From Pseudolactococcus chungangensis CAU 28 = DSM 22330 (GTDB lineage: Bacteria > Bacillota > Bacilli > Lactobacillales > Streptococcaceae): a DNA stretch of 64,000 nucleotides. Shown here one piece after another: positions 55,743 to 64,000 of this stretch. Position numbers and translations under genes: made by a program. The stretch is from assembly GCF_002441885.1 (NCBI RefSeq), contig NZ_JXJT01000003.1, positions 80,686-144,685 on the forward strand, in the 5' to 3' direction. Numbering within the stretch: the stretch's first letter is position 1; the number at the start of each line of letters is the position of its first letter. The notes beneath the pieces were generated by a model. It had not been told where the DNA came from. It made no database searches and was given only the letters and a program-made list of their open reading frames with translations.

Positions 55743-56741
55743 TTATTTACTTGAACCACGTTTAACAAAACCGTGTGGTAAAATCACGCGCTTACCTGCC
55801 ACTTCTTCTTTGTTCATCATTTTTGTCAAAAGACGCATTGATACCGCCCCTAAATCATACAAGGGTTGTTCAATAGAAGAAAGCGTTGGCCGTGTAAATT
55901 CTGTGATAACCGAATTGTTAGCCGTGATGATTTCAAATTCTTCTGGTACTTTAACACCACTATTAACCAAACCATTCAGCAACCCAACGGCTACTTCATC
56001 ATCCGTCACAACAGCTGCAGTCGCACCTGATGCCTTTACCCGTTCTGCCAATTTCAACCCAGCAGGATAGCTATAAGTTGTCTCAAATACTAGACCTTCA
56101 GAGAAAGTCAAACCAGATTCAGCTAAAGCCTCTTGATAGCCGACCAAACGTTCCTTACCATTAATCGCATTAACCATCGGACCCGCCACGAGCGCAATTT
56201 TTTGATTATTTTTGGCAAGCTCCAGCGTCACTTCCTTAGTCGCAACCGTATAGTCAATATTAACAGACGGAATTTGATCTTCCGGATCAACAGCACCAGC
56301 CAAAACGATTGGCGTACGCGTACGCGAAAACTCAGCACGAATTTTATCAGACAGATTATGCGCTAGGAAAACAAGACCATCAACCTGCTTGGCAAGCAAA
56401 GTATTCACCACATTAATTTCCTTACCATCTTCTCCATCTGAATTTGCAATGACGATATTGTACTTATACATCGTTGCAATATCATCAATACCACGCGCTA
56501 GACTCGCAAAATAGCTGTTGGCAATGTCGGGTATCACCACACCAACCGTTGTTGTCTTTTTAGAGGCAAGACCACGAGCTACTGCATTTGGGCGATAGTC
56601 CAGACGTTCGATAACGTCTAAAACCTTACGACGTGTTGTTTCTTTCACATTTTGATTCCCATTAACAACGCGGCTGACCGTTGCCATTGAGACACCTGCC
56701 TCACGTGCGACATCGTATATTGTAATTGTTTCGCTTTCCAT
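55743..56741 (-). CDS. ccpA: Catabolite control protein A
   Basis: This 332-residue LacI-family global regulator binds cre sites together with HPr-Ser-P. It has helix-turn-helix TIYDVAREAGVSMATVSRVVN at 5-25, hinge YRPNAVARGLASKKT, and the core with NNSVITEFTRPTLSSIEQPLYDLG, which matches CcpA rather than a local sugar repressor. Start ATG 56741 has AAGGAG 9 nt upstream. Likely targets here are cre-like sites at scrK, scrA, susX and its own promoter. In related cocci pepQ is the divergent neighbour; here gdhA lies between. Confidence 0.93.
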   Translation of the reverse strand: MESETITIYDVAREAGVSMATVSRVVNGNQNVKETTRRKVLDVIERLDYRPNAVARGLASKKTTTVGVVIPDIANSYFASLARGIDDIATMYKYNIVIANSDGEDGKEINVVNTLLAKQVDGLVFLAHNLSDKIRAEFSRTRTPIVLAGAVDPEDQIPSVNIDYTVATKEVTLELAKNNQKIALVAGPMVNAINGKERLVGYQEALAESGLTFSEGLVFETTYSYPAGLKLAERVKASGATAAVVTDDEVAVGLLNGLVNSGVKVPEEFEIITANNSVITEFTRPTLSSIEQPLYDLGAVSMRLLTKMMNKEEVAGKRVILPHGFVKRGSSK

Positions 56742-56810
56742 TATGACATACTCCTTATTTTCTGTTGTATCTTTTTTCATGAAAATAATATTTTCATTTC
56801 ATTCCTATCC

Positions 56811-56839
56811 ATTTTATCACTTTATGAAAAGGTTTTCAA
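56811..56839 (-). promoter_or_regulatory. ccpA promoter with degenerate cre
   Basis: TTGAAA (56834-56839), 17 bp, TGA-TAAAAT (56811-56816). A cre-like dyad TGAAAACCTTTTCA at 56825-56838, with CC instead of CG, covers the -35, suggesting autoregulation. Confidence 0.6.
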
Positions 56840-56937
56840 GAACTTTTTCACTTTTTTTCAAAAAAATATATTTTTTAATTAAAATAACTACTTTAACGCC
56901 TAATCACTTACATTCGTGCACGATAATTCCTAAAAAA

Positions 56938-57005
56938 CAAAAAAACACGCTTTGTGAGGGTGCCGTCGTGATTCAAACAAAATCACCCTAACACCCTACT
57001 TGCAC
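56938..57005 (-). terminator. gdhA terminator region
   Basis: Nested repeats AGGGTG/CACCCT and GTGATT/AATCAC, then a small CAC/GTG hairpin followed by T-runs on the minus strand. Confidence 0.6.
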
Positions 57006-57035
57006 TGCGCGTTTACCAATTGATTATCTTGTTGC

Positions 57036-58430
<1,395 letters not shown>

Positions 58431-58542
58431 TCATATGTTTCTCCTAAAAAGCATCCTATTTAATTTATTCCAATTTTTAAACTTTATAACTATGGCCTAT
58501 TTTTGTATGGTAATTTATGTGACAAAGTGGCAAAATAGAGAT

Positions 58543-59631
58543 ATGACAAAACTAACTGACATTGCCACATATCTCGGCAAAGAAAATTGGGATATGACTT
58601 TTATCACCAATCCAACGACTGTTAACTATTTAACAGGCTTTTCAATGGATCCTCACGAACGTATTTTAGGTTTGATGATTTTCCCTGATTGCGAGCCACT
58701 TTTGTTCACACCCGAGCTTGAGGTTGAAAAAGCTAAAGCCCATGTTAATTTTGATGTCATCGGTTACGCTGACAATGAAAATCCTTGGGCTAAAATCAAG
58801 TCTCACTTGGCGGGACACCAGATTAAAACAATTGCAGTCGAATATGATCATCTGATTCTCAGTAAGTCTGACGGTCTCAAATCCGTCTTTGACGGCATCT
58901 CTTTTAACAACCTGACACCATTGATTAACCGAATGCGTCTAATCAAATCTGACGATGAAATCCAAAAAATGCTCGTCGCGGGTGATTATGCGGACAGATG
59001 TTTTGACATCGGTTTTCAGTTTGCAGGCTCTGAACCTGGGCTGACAGAGATGGATGTGGTCGCAAAGATTGAGTTTGAAATGAAGCGTCAGGGTATCTCT
59101 GAGATGAGTTTTGATACCATGGTCTTGACGGGAGCTCGTGCGGCTAATCCTCACGGGGTTCCAGAGGCTGTGACGATTCAACAAAATAAACTTCTGCTTT
59201 TTGACCTAGGTGTTATGTCTAATGGTTATGCCTCTGATGCAAGTCGGACAATTTCGATTGGTCAGCCAAGTGATGTTGACCGAAAGATTTACGAGATTAC
59301 ACGTGAGGCGCAACAAGCAGCTTTTGACTTTGTAAAACCTGGTGTGACCGCCTTTGAGGTTGATAAGGTGGCGCGAGATGTCATCACTAAAGCTGGTTAT
59401 GGCGACTATTTCACACACCGAACCGGACACGGCATTGGCATGGATGTGCATGAATTTCCTTCAATCGGCGGTAGCAAAGATATTACCATTGAAAAGGGGA
59501 TGTGTTTCTCAATTGAACCTGGTATCTATATCCCGAATCAAGTGGGCGTACGTATCGAAGATTGTCTATATGTAACAGAAACTGGTGCAAAAAGTTTTAC
59601 GCAAACATCAAAAGACTTGTTAATTTTCTAA
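58543..59631 (+). CDS. pepQ: Xaa-Pro dipeptidase
   Basis: This 362-residue cytoplasmic dimetal prolidase cleaves Xaa-Pro dipeptides. M24 metal ligands are visible: Asp in [18 protein letters not shown] near 225 (two Asp), His in [12 protein letters not shown] near 290, Glu in SIEPGIYIP near 325 and Glu in [11 protein letters not shown] near 340. ATG 58543 ([12 protein letters not shown]) gives the usual 362 residues. The frame is open 36 codons upstream, but these look non-coding. No good Shine-Dalgarno is visible; TGG-CAAAAT ends 6 nt before the ATG. Confidence 0.93.
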   Translation: MTKLTDIATYLGKENWDMTFITNPTTVNYLTGFSMDPHERILGLMIFPDCEPLLFTPELEVEKAKAHVNFDVIGYADNENPWAKIKSHLAGHQIKTIAVEYDHLILSKSDGLKSVFDGISFNNLTPLINRMRLIKSDDEIQKMLVAGDYADRCFDIGFQFAGSEPGLTEMDVVAKIEFEMKRQGISEMSFDTMVLTGARAANPHGVPEAVTIQQNKLLLFDLGVMSNGYASDASRTISIGQPSDVDRKIYEITREAQQAAFDFVKPGVTAFEVDKVARDVITKAGYGDYFTHRTGHGIGMDVHEFPSIGGSKDITIEKGMCFSIEPGIYIPNQVGVRIEDCLYVTETGAKSFTQTSKDLLIF

Positions 59632-59640
59632 ACTATCGTC

Positions 59641-59672
59641 AAGCACCTGATATGACTGGTGCTTTTCGTTTC
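59641..59672 (+). terminator. pepQ terminator
   Basis: AAGCACC/GGTGCTT stem with a 10-nt loop and a T-rich tail. Confidence 0.8.
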
Positions 59673-59732
59673 CCCTTTGTTCAATGGTTATAGCTGATTC
59701 GAAAAGCTATCAACGTTTGATGTTGATTACAA

Positions 59733-59750
59733 TGTCAGAAAAACTAACAT
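59733..59750 (+). promoter_or_regulatory. GlnR operator of glnPQ
   Basis: TGTCAGAAAAACTAACAT fits TGTNAN7TNACAT exactly. Its centre is about 60 bp upstream of the start predicted from the extended -10 TGATAGAAT (59786-59794). Confidence 0.75.
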
Positions 59751-59785
59751 ATCAAAAAACTGTTCTTTATTTTCTCGCATTTTTA

Positions 59786-59794
59786 TGATAGAAT
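59786..59794 (+). promoter_or_regulatory. glnPQ extended -10
   Basis: TGA-TAGAAT followed by a leader of about 35 nt; the -35 is weak. Confidence 0.55.
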
Positions 59795-59835
59795 TATACA
59801 GAATATAGTTTGAATATTTTGAAAGGGAATCAAAC

Positions 59836-61971
59836 ATGAAAAATAAATTATTGATGCTACTCACGGTTTTCATCACCTTATTCTCGGCAACTATTGTTAA
59901 AGCCGAAGATAAAGTGGTAAAAATAGCCAGCGACTCGACCTATGCGCCTTTCGAGTTCCAAGATGCCAATAAAAAATACGTCGGAATTGATGTTGACTTG
60001 ATGCAAAAAATCTCTGAGATGAATGGTTGGCAACTTGACCAATCCTTCCCAGGTTTCCAAGCTGCCCTAGATCAGCTAAACGCAGGTCAGACAGATGGTG
60101 TTATCGCTGGGATGTCTATCACAGATGAACGGAAGAAAGTTTTCGATTTTTCTGATTCTTATTATGCATCATCAGTTGTCATTGCTAGCAAAAAAGGCAA
60201 TAAAATCTCAGCCTATAATCAACTAAAAGGGAAATCAGTTGGTGTGAAAAATGGCACAGCATCACAAGATTTCCTATCGAAAAACAAAGCTAAGTACGGC
60301 TATACGATTAAAACCTATGATGAAGGCTCTCAATTATATGAAAGCTTAAAAGTCGGTGCTGTTGATGCCATTATGGATGATGAGCCAGTGCTCAGATACG
60401 CCATTAATCAAGGACAAGATTTTGAAATCAATATGTCCGGTGAAAAAATTGGCGACTACGGTTTTGCTGTCAAAAAAGGCACACATGCTGATTTGATTAC
60501 AGGCTTTAATAAAGCCTTAAAAGAACTCCGAAATAATGGTGGCTACGATGCTATCCTCAATAAATATATCAAAACTGAGACTGAAAAAGACATTAAACCA
60601 GTCAAATCAGACTATCGCATCGTATCAGACTCTCTTTTTGCACCTTTTGAATTCCAAAACTCTTCCAAAAAATATGTCGGGATTGATGTTGATTTGATGC
60701 AGGCAATTGCCAAAAATCAAAAATTCAATATCACTATGGACTTCGTCGGTTTCCAAACCGCAATTGACCAAACACAAGCTAGTCATGCTGACGGCATGAT
60801 TGCTGGGATGTCAATCACAGATGAACGAAAAAAAGTCTTTGACTTCTCTGATCCTTATTTCACTGCTAATGCGACCATTGCTGTCAAAAGCACGACCACT
60901 AATATCAAATCTTATAAAGATTTGAAAGGGAAAACAGTCGGTGTCAAAAACGGTACAGCATCTCAAACCTTTCTTGATAAAAACAAAGATAAATACGGTT
61001 ACTCTGTAAAAGTTTTTGATGCTGCGGATACCATGTATGAAAGTTTAAATACTGGCTCTATTGATGCCTTTATGGATGATGAACCTGTCGTTAAATATGC
61101 AATCTTACAAGGCAAGAAGTTTGCAACACCGCTTGAACCTGAAAAAATCGGGGAATACGGATTTGCTGTTAAAAAAGGCACAAATCCTGAATTGCTTGCC
61201 ATGTTCAATGCTGGACTCGCTAAGCTCAAAGCCAACGGTCAATATGACACCATCGTAGAAAAATATATGGGTAATACAGATTCTGAAGACAATAAAGTGG
61301 ATGAATCTACTATAATTGGTATTATCAAAAATAACTGGCAACAATTAGCCAAAGGACTTGGTTATACACTTTCGTTAACGATTGTTTCCTTTATTTTAGC
61401 CTTAATCATTGGTGTTATTTTCGGTCTATTTAGCGTTTCACCAAGTAAATTCTTAAAGGGCTTTACAAGAGTCTATGTCGATCTTGTTCGCGGTGTGCCA
61501 CTGATGGTACTTGCCATCTTTATCTTCTACGGTATCCCCAACTTAATTGAATCAATTACAGGTCACTCTAGTCCACTTAATGATTATGTTGCGGGTGTTA
61601 TTGCCCTCACACTGAATGCCTCAGCTTATATCGCTGAAATCGTCCGTGGTGGGGTTAATTCTGTACCGATTGGTCAGATGGAAGCCTCACGCTCACTTGG
61701 TATTTCTTATGTTAAAACAATGCGCCGCGTCATTCTCCCACAAGCAGTTAAAATTACGATTCCTAGTTTGGTTAACCAATTCATCATTTCACTGAAAGAT
61801 ACAACGATTATCTCAGCTATCGGTTTGATTGAATTACTCCAAACTGGTAAAATCATCGTTGCGCGTAACTTCCAATCATTCAAAGTTTACGGTTTGATTG
61901 CATTAATCTATCTCGTCGTTATTCTGTCTTTAACTATCTTTGCACGTCGACTTGAAAGGAATATGAAATAA
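59836..61971 (+). CDS. glnP: Glutamine ABC transporter: two fused binding domains plus permease
   Basis: This 711-residue protein has a signal peptide (1-23), SBD1 (about 28-250), SBD2 (about 257-480) and a permease domain (about 490-710, five helices, EAA-type loop near 615). The SBDs are internal duplicates sharing [37 protein letters not shown] and MDDEPV. In L. lactis GlnP the first domain prefers asparagine and the second glutamine. AAAGGGA lies 9 nt before the ATG. A GlnR box upstream suggests repression under nitrogen excess. Confidence 0.95.
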   Translation: MKNKLLMLLTVFITLFSATIVKAEDKVVKIASDSTYAPFEFQDANKKYVGIDVDLMQKISEMNGWQLDQSFPGFQAALDQLNAGQTDGVIAGMSITDERKKVFDFSDSYYASSVVIASKKGNKISAYNQLKGKSVGVKNGTASQDFLSKNKAKYGYTIKTYDEGSQLYESLKVGAVDAIMDDEPVLRYAINQGQDFEINMSGEKIGDYGFAVKKGTHADLITGFNKALKELRNNGGYDAILNKYIKTETEKDIKPVKSDYRIVSDSLFAPFEFQNSSKKYVGIDVDLMQAIAKNQKFNITMDFVGFQTAIDQTQASHADGMIAGMSITDERKKVFDFSDPYFTANATIAVKSTTTNIKSYKDLKGKTVGVKNGTASQTFLDKNKDKYGYSVKVFDAADTMYESLNTGSIDAFMDDEPVVKYAILQGKKFATPLEPEKIGEYGFAVKKGTNPELLAMFNAGLAKLKANGQYDTIVEKYMGNTDSEDNKVDESTIIGIIKNNWQQLAKGLGYTLSLTIVSFILALIIGVIFGLFSVSPSKFLKGFTRVYVDLVRGVPLMVLAIFIFYGIPNLIESITGHSSPLNDYVAGVIALTLNASAYIAEIVRGGVNSVPIGQMEASRSLGISYVKTMRRVILPQAVKITIPSLVNQFIISLKDTTIISAIGLIELLQTGKIIVARNFQSFKVYGLIALIYLVVILSLTIFARRLERNMK

Positions 61972-62711
61972 TGGCAAAATTGAAAATTGATATCACTGAT
62001 TTGCATAAGTCATTTGGTAGTAATGAAGTCTTAAAAGGTATCACGACACGCTTTAACGAAGGTGATGTTGTTTGTATCATCGGTCCATCTGGTTCTGGTA
62101 AGTCAACTTTCCTGAGAACACTGAACGGCTTAGAAGAAATTACATCTGGCACTGTTATTGTAGATGGCTATGATTTGACCAATACAAAAACTAATCTTAA
62201 TCAAGTCCGTCAAGAAGTCGGTATGGTGTTTCAACAATTCAACCTCTTCCCTAACATGACAGTACTTGAAAATATTACTTATGCACCACTCGAGCTCAAG
62301 AAAATGAGCAAAGATGAGGCACATACGAAAGCCCTTGATTTGCTTAAAAAAGTTGGGCTGTCTGATAAAGCTGATGCCATGCCTGAGAGCTTATCTGGTG
62401 GTCAGAAACAACGTGTGGCGATTGCCCGCGCATTGGCGATGGATCCTGACCTGATGCTCTTTGATGAACCAACCTCAGCACTTGACCCCGAAATGGTCGG
62501 TGATGTCCTTGAAGTCATGCAAGAGCTTGCCAAAGAGGGCATGACCATGCTCATCGTGACACATGAAATGGGCTTTGCACGTAAGGTGGCAAACCGCGTT
62601 ATCTTCACGGATGGCGGTGAAATCTTAGAAGACAACACACCCGATCAAGTCTTTGAAAATCCACAACATCCACGATTGAAAGACTTTTTGAATAAAGTTT
62701 TGAATGTTTGA
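61971..62711 (+). CDS. glnQ: Glutamine ABC transporter ATPase
   Basis: This 246-residue ATPase has Walker A GPSGSGKS near 39, Q-loop [12 protein letters not shown], signature [15 protein letters not shown] near 140, Walker [15 protein letters not shown] and H-loop IVTHEMGFA, the polar-amino-acid importer type. Its ATG overlaps the glnP stop by one base (TAATG), so the two are translated together. Confidence 0.97.
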   Translation: MAKLKIDITDLHKSFGSNEVLKGITTRFNEGDVVCIIGPSGSGKSTFLRTLNGLEEITSGTVIVDGYDLTNTKTNLNQVRQEVGMVFQQFNLFPNMTVLENITYAPLELKKMSKDEAHTKALDLLKKVGLSDKADAMPESLSGGQKQRVAIARALAMDPDLMLFDEPTSALDPEMVGDVLEVMQELAKEGMTMLIVTHEMGFARKVANRVIFTDGGEILEDNTPDQVFENPQHPRLKDFLNKVLNV

Positions 62712-62714
62712 TTG

Positions 62715-62756
62715 AAAAAAATTCTCCTAGCAATTTGAATGCTAAGAGAATTTTTT
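62715..62756 (+). terminator. glnPQ terminator
   Basis: AAAAAATTCTC-TAGC/GCTA-GAGAATTTTTT stem-loop directly after glnQ. Confidence 0.9.
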
Positions 62757-62758
62757 AT

Positions 62759-62806
62759 TATCGTCAATCAAACTCCCTAACAACGGTAGGAGTTTGATTG
62801 ACGATA
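62759..62806. repeat. 18-bp perfect inverted repeat
   Basis: Arms TATCGTCAATCAAACTCC (62759-62776) and its exact complement (62789-62806) are separated by 12 nt, with no T-run. It is placed between two terminators. Confidence 0.85.
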
Positions 62807-62814
62807 GTTTGTAT

Positions 62815-62846
62815 AAAAGCAAGTCACATTGATGTGACTTGCTTTT
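62815..62846. terminator. Bidirectional terminator before the surface-protein gene
   Basis: AAAAGCAAGTCACAT/ATGTGACTTGCTTTT, 15-bp perfect stem. Confidence 0.85.
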
Positions 62847-62897
62847 AAATTGAATTTTAGTACATCTATGACTAGCCTAGGTAATCTTACTAGATTG

Positions 62898-64000
62898 TTA
62901 ATCTAATTGGATGGCTAAAGCGGGACGAACTGGTAATTTTTCGTTGACAACGTGGTAGAAAGTATAGTTACAGAAGTTACCAGCATAAACAAATCCTGGA
63001 GCAGTAGCGATACGACCAGCTGACCTAAGCCAAAAATCATGATGGTTGGCATCAACGTTACCAAAGTCTAACAAAGTGGTATAAATGTCTTTGCCATTTG
63101 ACATTGATGATCCACCAGCATATTCATATTCACCAAACGTGCTTTTATCTAGGGTTTGGATATCACCATAACTCAAGGCAAAAGCTTGTTGTTTAAAGTC
63201 GTTCACGTTTGTTAGAGGTGCCAACGAGATTGGAAAACGAGCATCCGTGTAGTAAGACTGCATATCTTGCCAGACCCAATTCTTGTAATCTATTGCTCTT
63301 CCAGAGACTGTATTAAACGACATATTCTCGCTATAGCGCGTCCAATTCGGCTGATCTAAATCAACAGGTAGGACGTAATTGCTATAAGTTGACGCAATAT
63401 TGTCCTCGTAGTACTTGTCAATCACTTTTTTAAGATTACTTTCTCCATAACCAGTCGCTGTTGTTGCATCATGGAAATATGAATTCTTTCCTGTGGTATC
63501 AAACTGCACCATAACATCGCCATCACAAGTTTCTTGGTCGGTTAAGGCTTGTTCTTTGATGATGAGTGCTTGATTGCCATTACTAGAGTCTGCCATATCT
63601 GCTTTTAGAACACGCCACCAGCTATTAGAAAGCCAAACCCTATCAAATTGTGTACCAAGCGTCCCATCGTCATGGCCTCCTAACTCTACAATCGGTAAGC
63701 CCCATTTCGCATAGAGCGTGATATTTGATGTAATTGGTGTGTCAAAATCGAAAGGCGTTGTCAATGATTCATCTATATACCAATTTTTAAAAGTAAAATC
63801 ATGAGCTGGTGCATCATTAGCATCAGTGACATTTTTTATCGTATCATCTAATGACGGATTTTCTGGATCAGATGGTTTTGCAACCGTGTTACCATAGGTC
63901 ACTGTTGCTGATGGTACAGCATCGCCACCCTTACTATCAAATATTACCGTATAGGTAACATTCCATTTAGCATAAAGCGTAACGTCTTTAGCTGGCATTT
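62898..64000 (-). CDS. Surface protein with Flg_new repeats and C-terminal DUF6273 domain, 5' part missing
   Basis: The gene runs off the right edge; 367 codons are visible. The first ~100 residues hold at least two Listeria-Bacteroides (InlB B-type, Flg_new) repeats: VTLYAKWN..YTVIFDSKGGDAVPSATV, then NWYIDESLTTPFDF...NITLYAKWG. The remaining ~260 residues match the DUF6273 pattern: VWLSNSWWRVLK near 120, a central aromatic-rich part, FWLRSAGRIATAP near 325 and the terminal VRPALAIQLD. No LPXTG follows. It is probably exported and cell-surface associated through N-terminal elements outside the window; role unknown. Confidence 0.75.
   Translation of the reverse strand, partial: MPAKDVTLYAKWNVTYTVIFDSKGGDAVPSATVTYGNTVAKPSDPENPSLDDTIKNVTDANDAPAHDFTFKNWYIDESLTTPFDFDTPITSNITLYAKWGLPIVELGGHDDGTLGTQFDRVWLSNSWWRVLKADMADSSNGNQALIIKEQALTDQETCDGDVMVQFDTTGKNSYFHDATTATGYGESNLKKVIDKYYEDNIASTYSNYVLPVDLDQPNWTRYSENMSFNTVSGRAIDYKNWVWQDMQSYYTDARFPISLAPLTNVNDFKQQAFALSYGDIQTLDKSTFGEYEYAGGSSMSNGKDIYTTLLDFGNVDANHHDFWLRSAGRIATAPGFVYAGNFCNYTFYHVVNEKLPVRPALAIQLD

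Overview
The window is about 64 kb of chromosome from a low-GC Gram-positive coccus of the Lactobacillales. A Lactococcus species close to, but probably not, L. lactis is the best guess. Pointers are the GlnP transporter subunit with two substrate-binding domains, a Lactococcus-type PurBox upstream of purD, a Kup potassium transporter, the pdp-deoC-cdd / deoB-punA-deoD-nup nucleoside genes, and adjacent scr and sus sucrose systems. The species call is inference. I see no rRNA, tRNA, CRISPR array, prophage or insertion sequence.

Layout. 1-5 kb: partial queG, a RibD-like reductase, an LPXTG lectin/MucBP adhesin, a metallophosphoesterase and a DUF402 protein. 5-9 kb: a four-gene surface cassette (beta-helix adhesin, membrane protein, secreted protein, degenerate LPXTG-like protein). 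9-15 kb: scr sucrose locus (scrK, scrA, divergent scrB-scrR). 15-17 kb: kup behind a candidate yybP-ykoY manganese riboswitch. 17-22 kb: purD-purE-purK, a tiny Cys-rich ORF, purB. 22-33 kb: dprA and the nucleoside salvage/transport genes. 33-45 kb: a signal-peptidase-like protein without catalytic dyad, DUF2969, trxA, an FtsX-type ABC exporter, an Rgg regulator, an ABC-F ATPase, mutS2-cvpA. 45-51 kb: sus locus (GH32 enzyme, ABC importer, LacI regulator). 51-59 kb: PadR-DUF1700-DUF4097, SdpRI, an MFS transporter, ccpA, gdhA, pepQ. 59-64 kb: glnPQ and the 3' part of a Flg_new-repeat/DUF6273 surface protein.

Functionally the window joins carbon uptake and its control (scr, sus, CcpA, several cre-like sites), purine synthesis and nucleoside salvage (PurBox-purD, deo/nup), nitrogen control (gdhA, glnPQ with a GlnR box) and the cell surface (three adhesin-type genes).

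Most notable: (1) a complete candidate manganese-riboswitch expression platform in front of a potassium transporter; (2) a SPase I-like protein in which both catalytic Ser and Lys are replaced; (3) at least five genes (queG, metallophosphoesterase, scrB, DUF2969, cvpA), perhaps also pepQ, whose -10 box ends 6-7 nt before the ATG with no Shine-Dalgarno, predicting leaderless mRNAs; (4) a divergent scr control region in which one operator dyad contains both -35 boxes; (5) two frameshifted acetyltransferase remnants. All calls rest on reading the sequence and on family knowledge; no searches were run.
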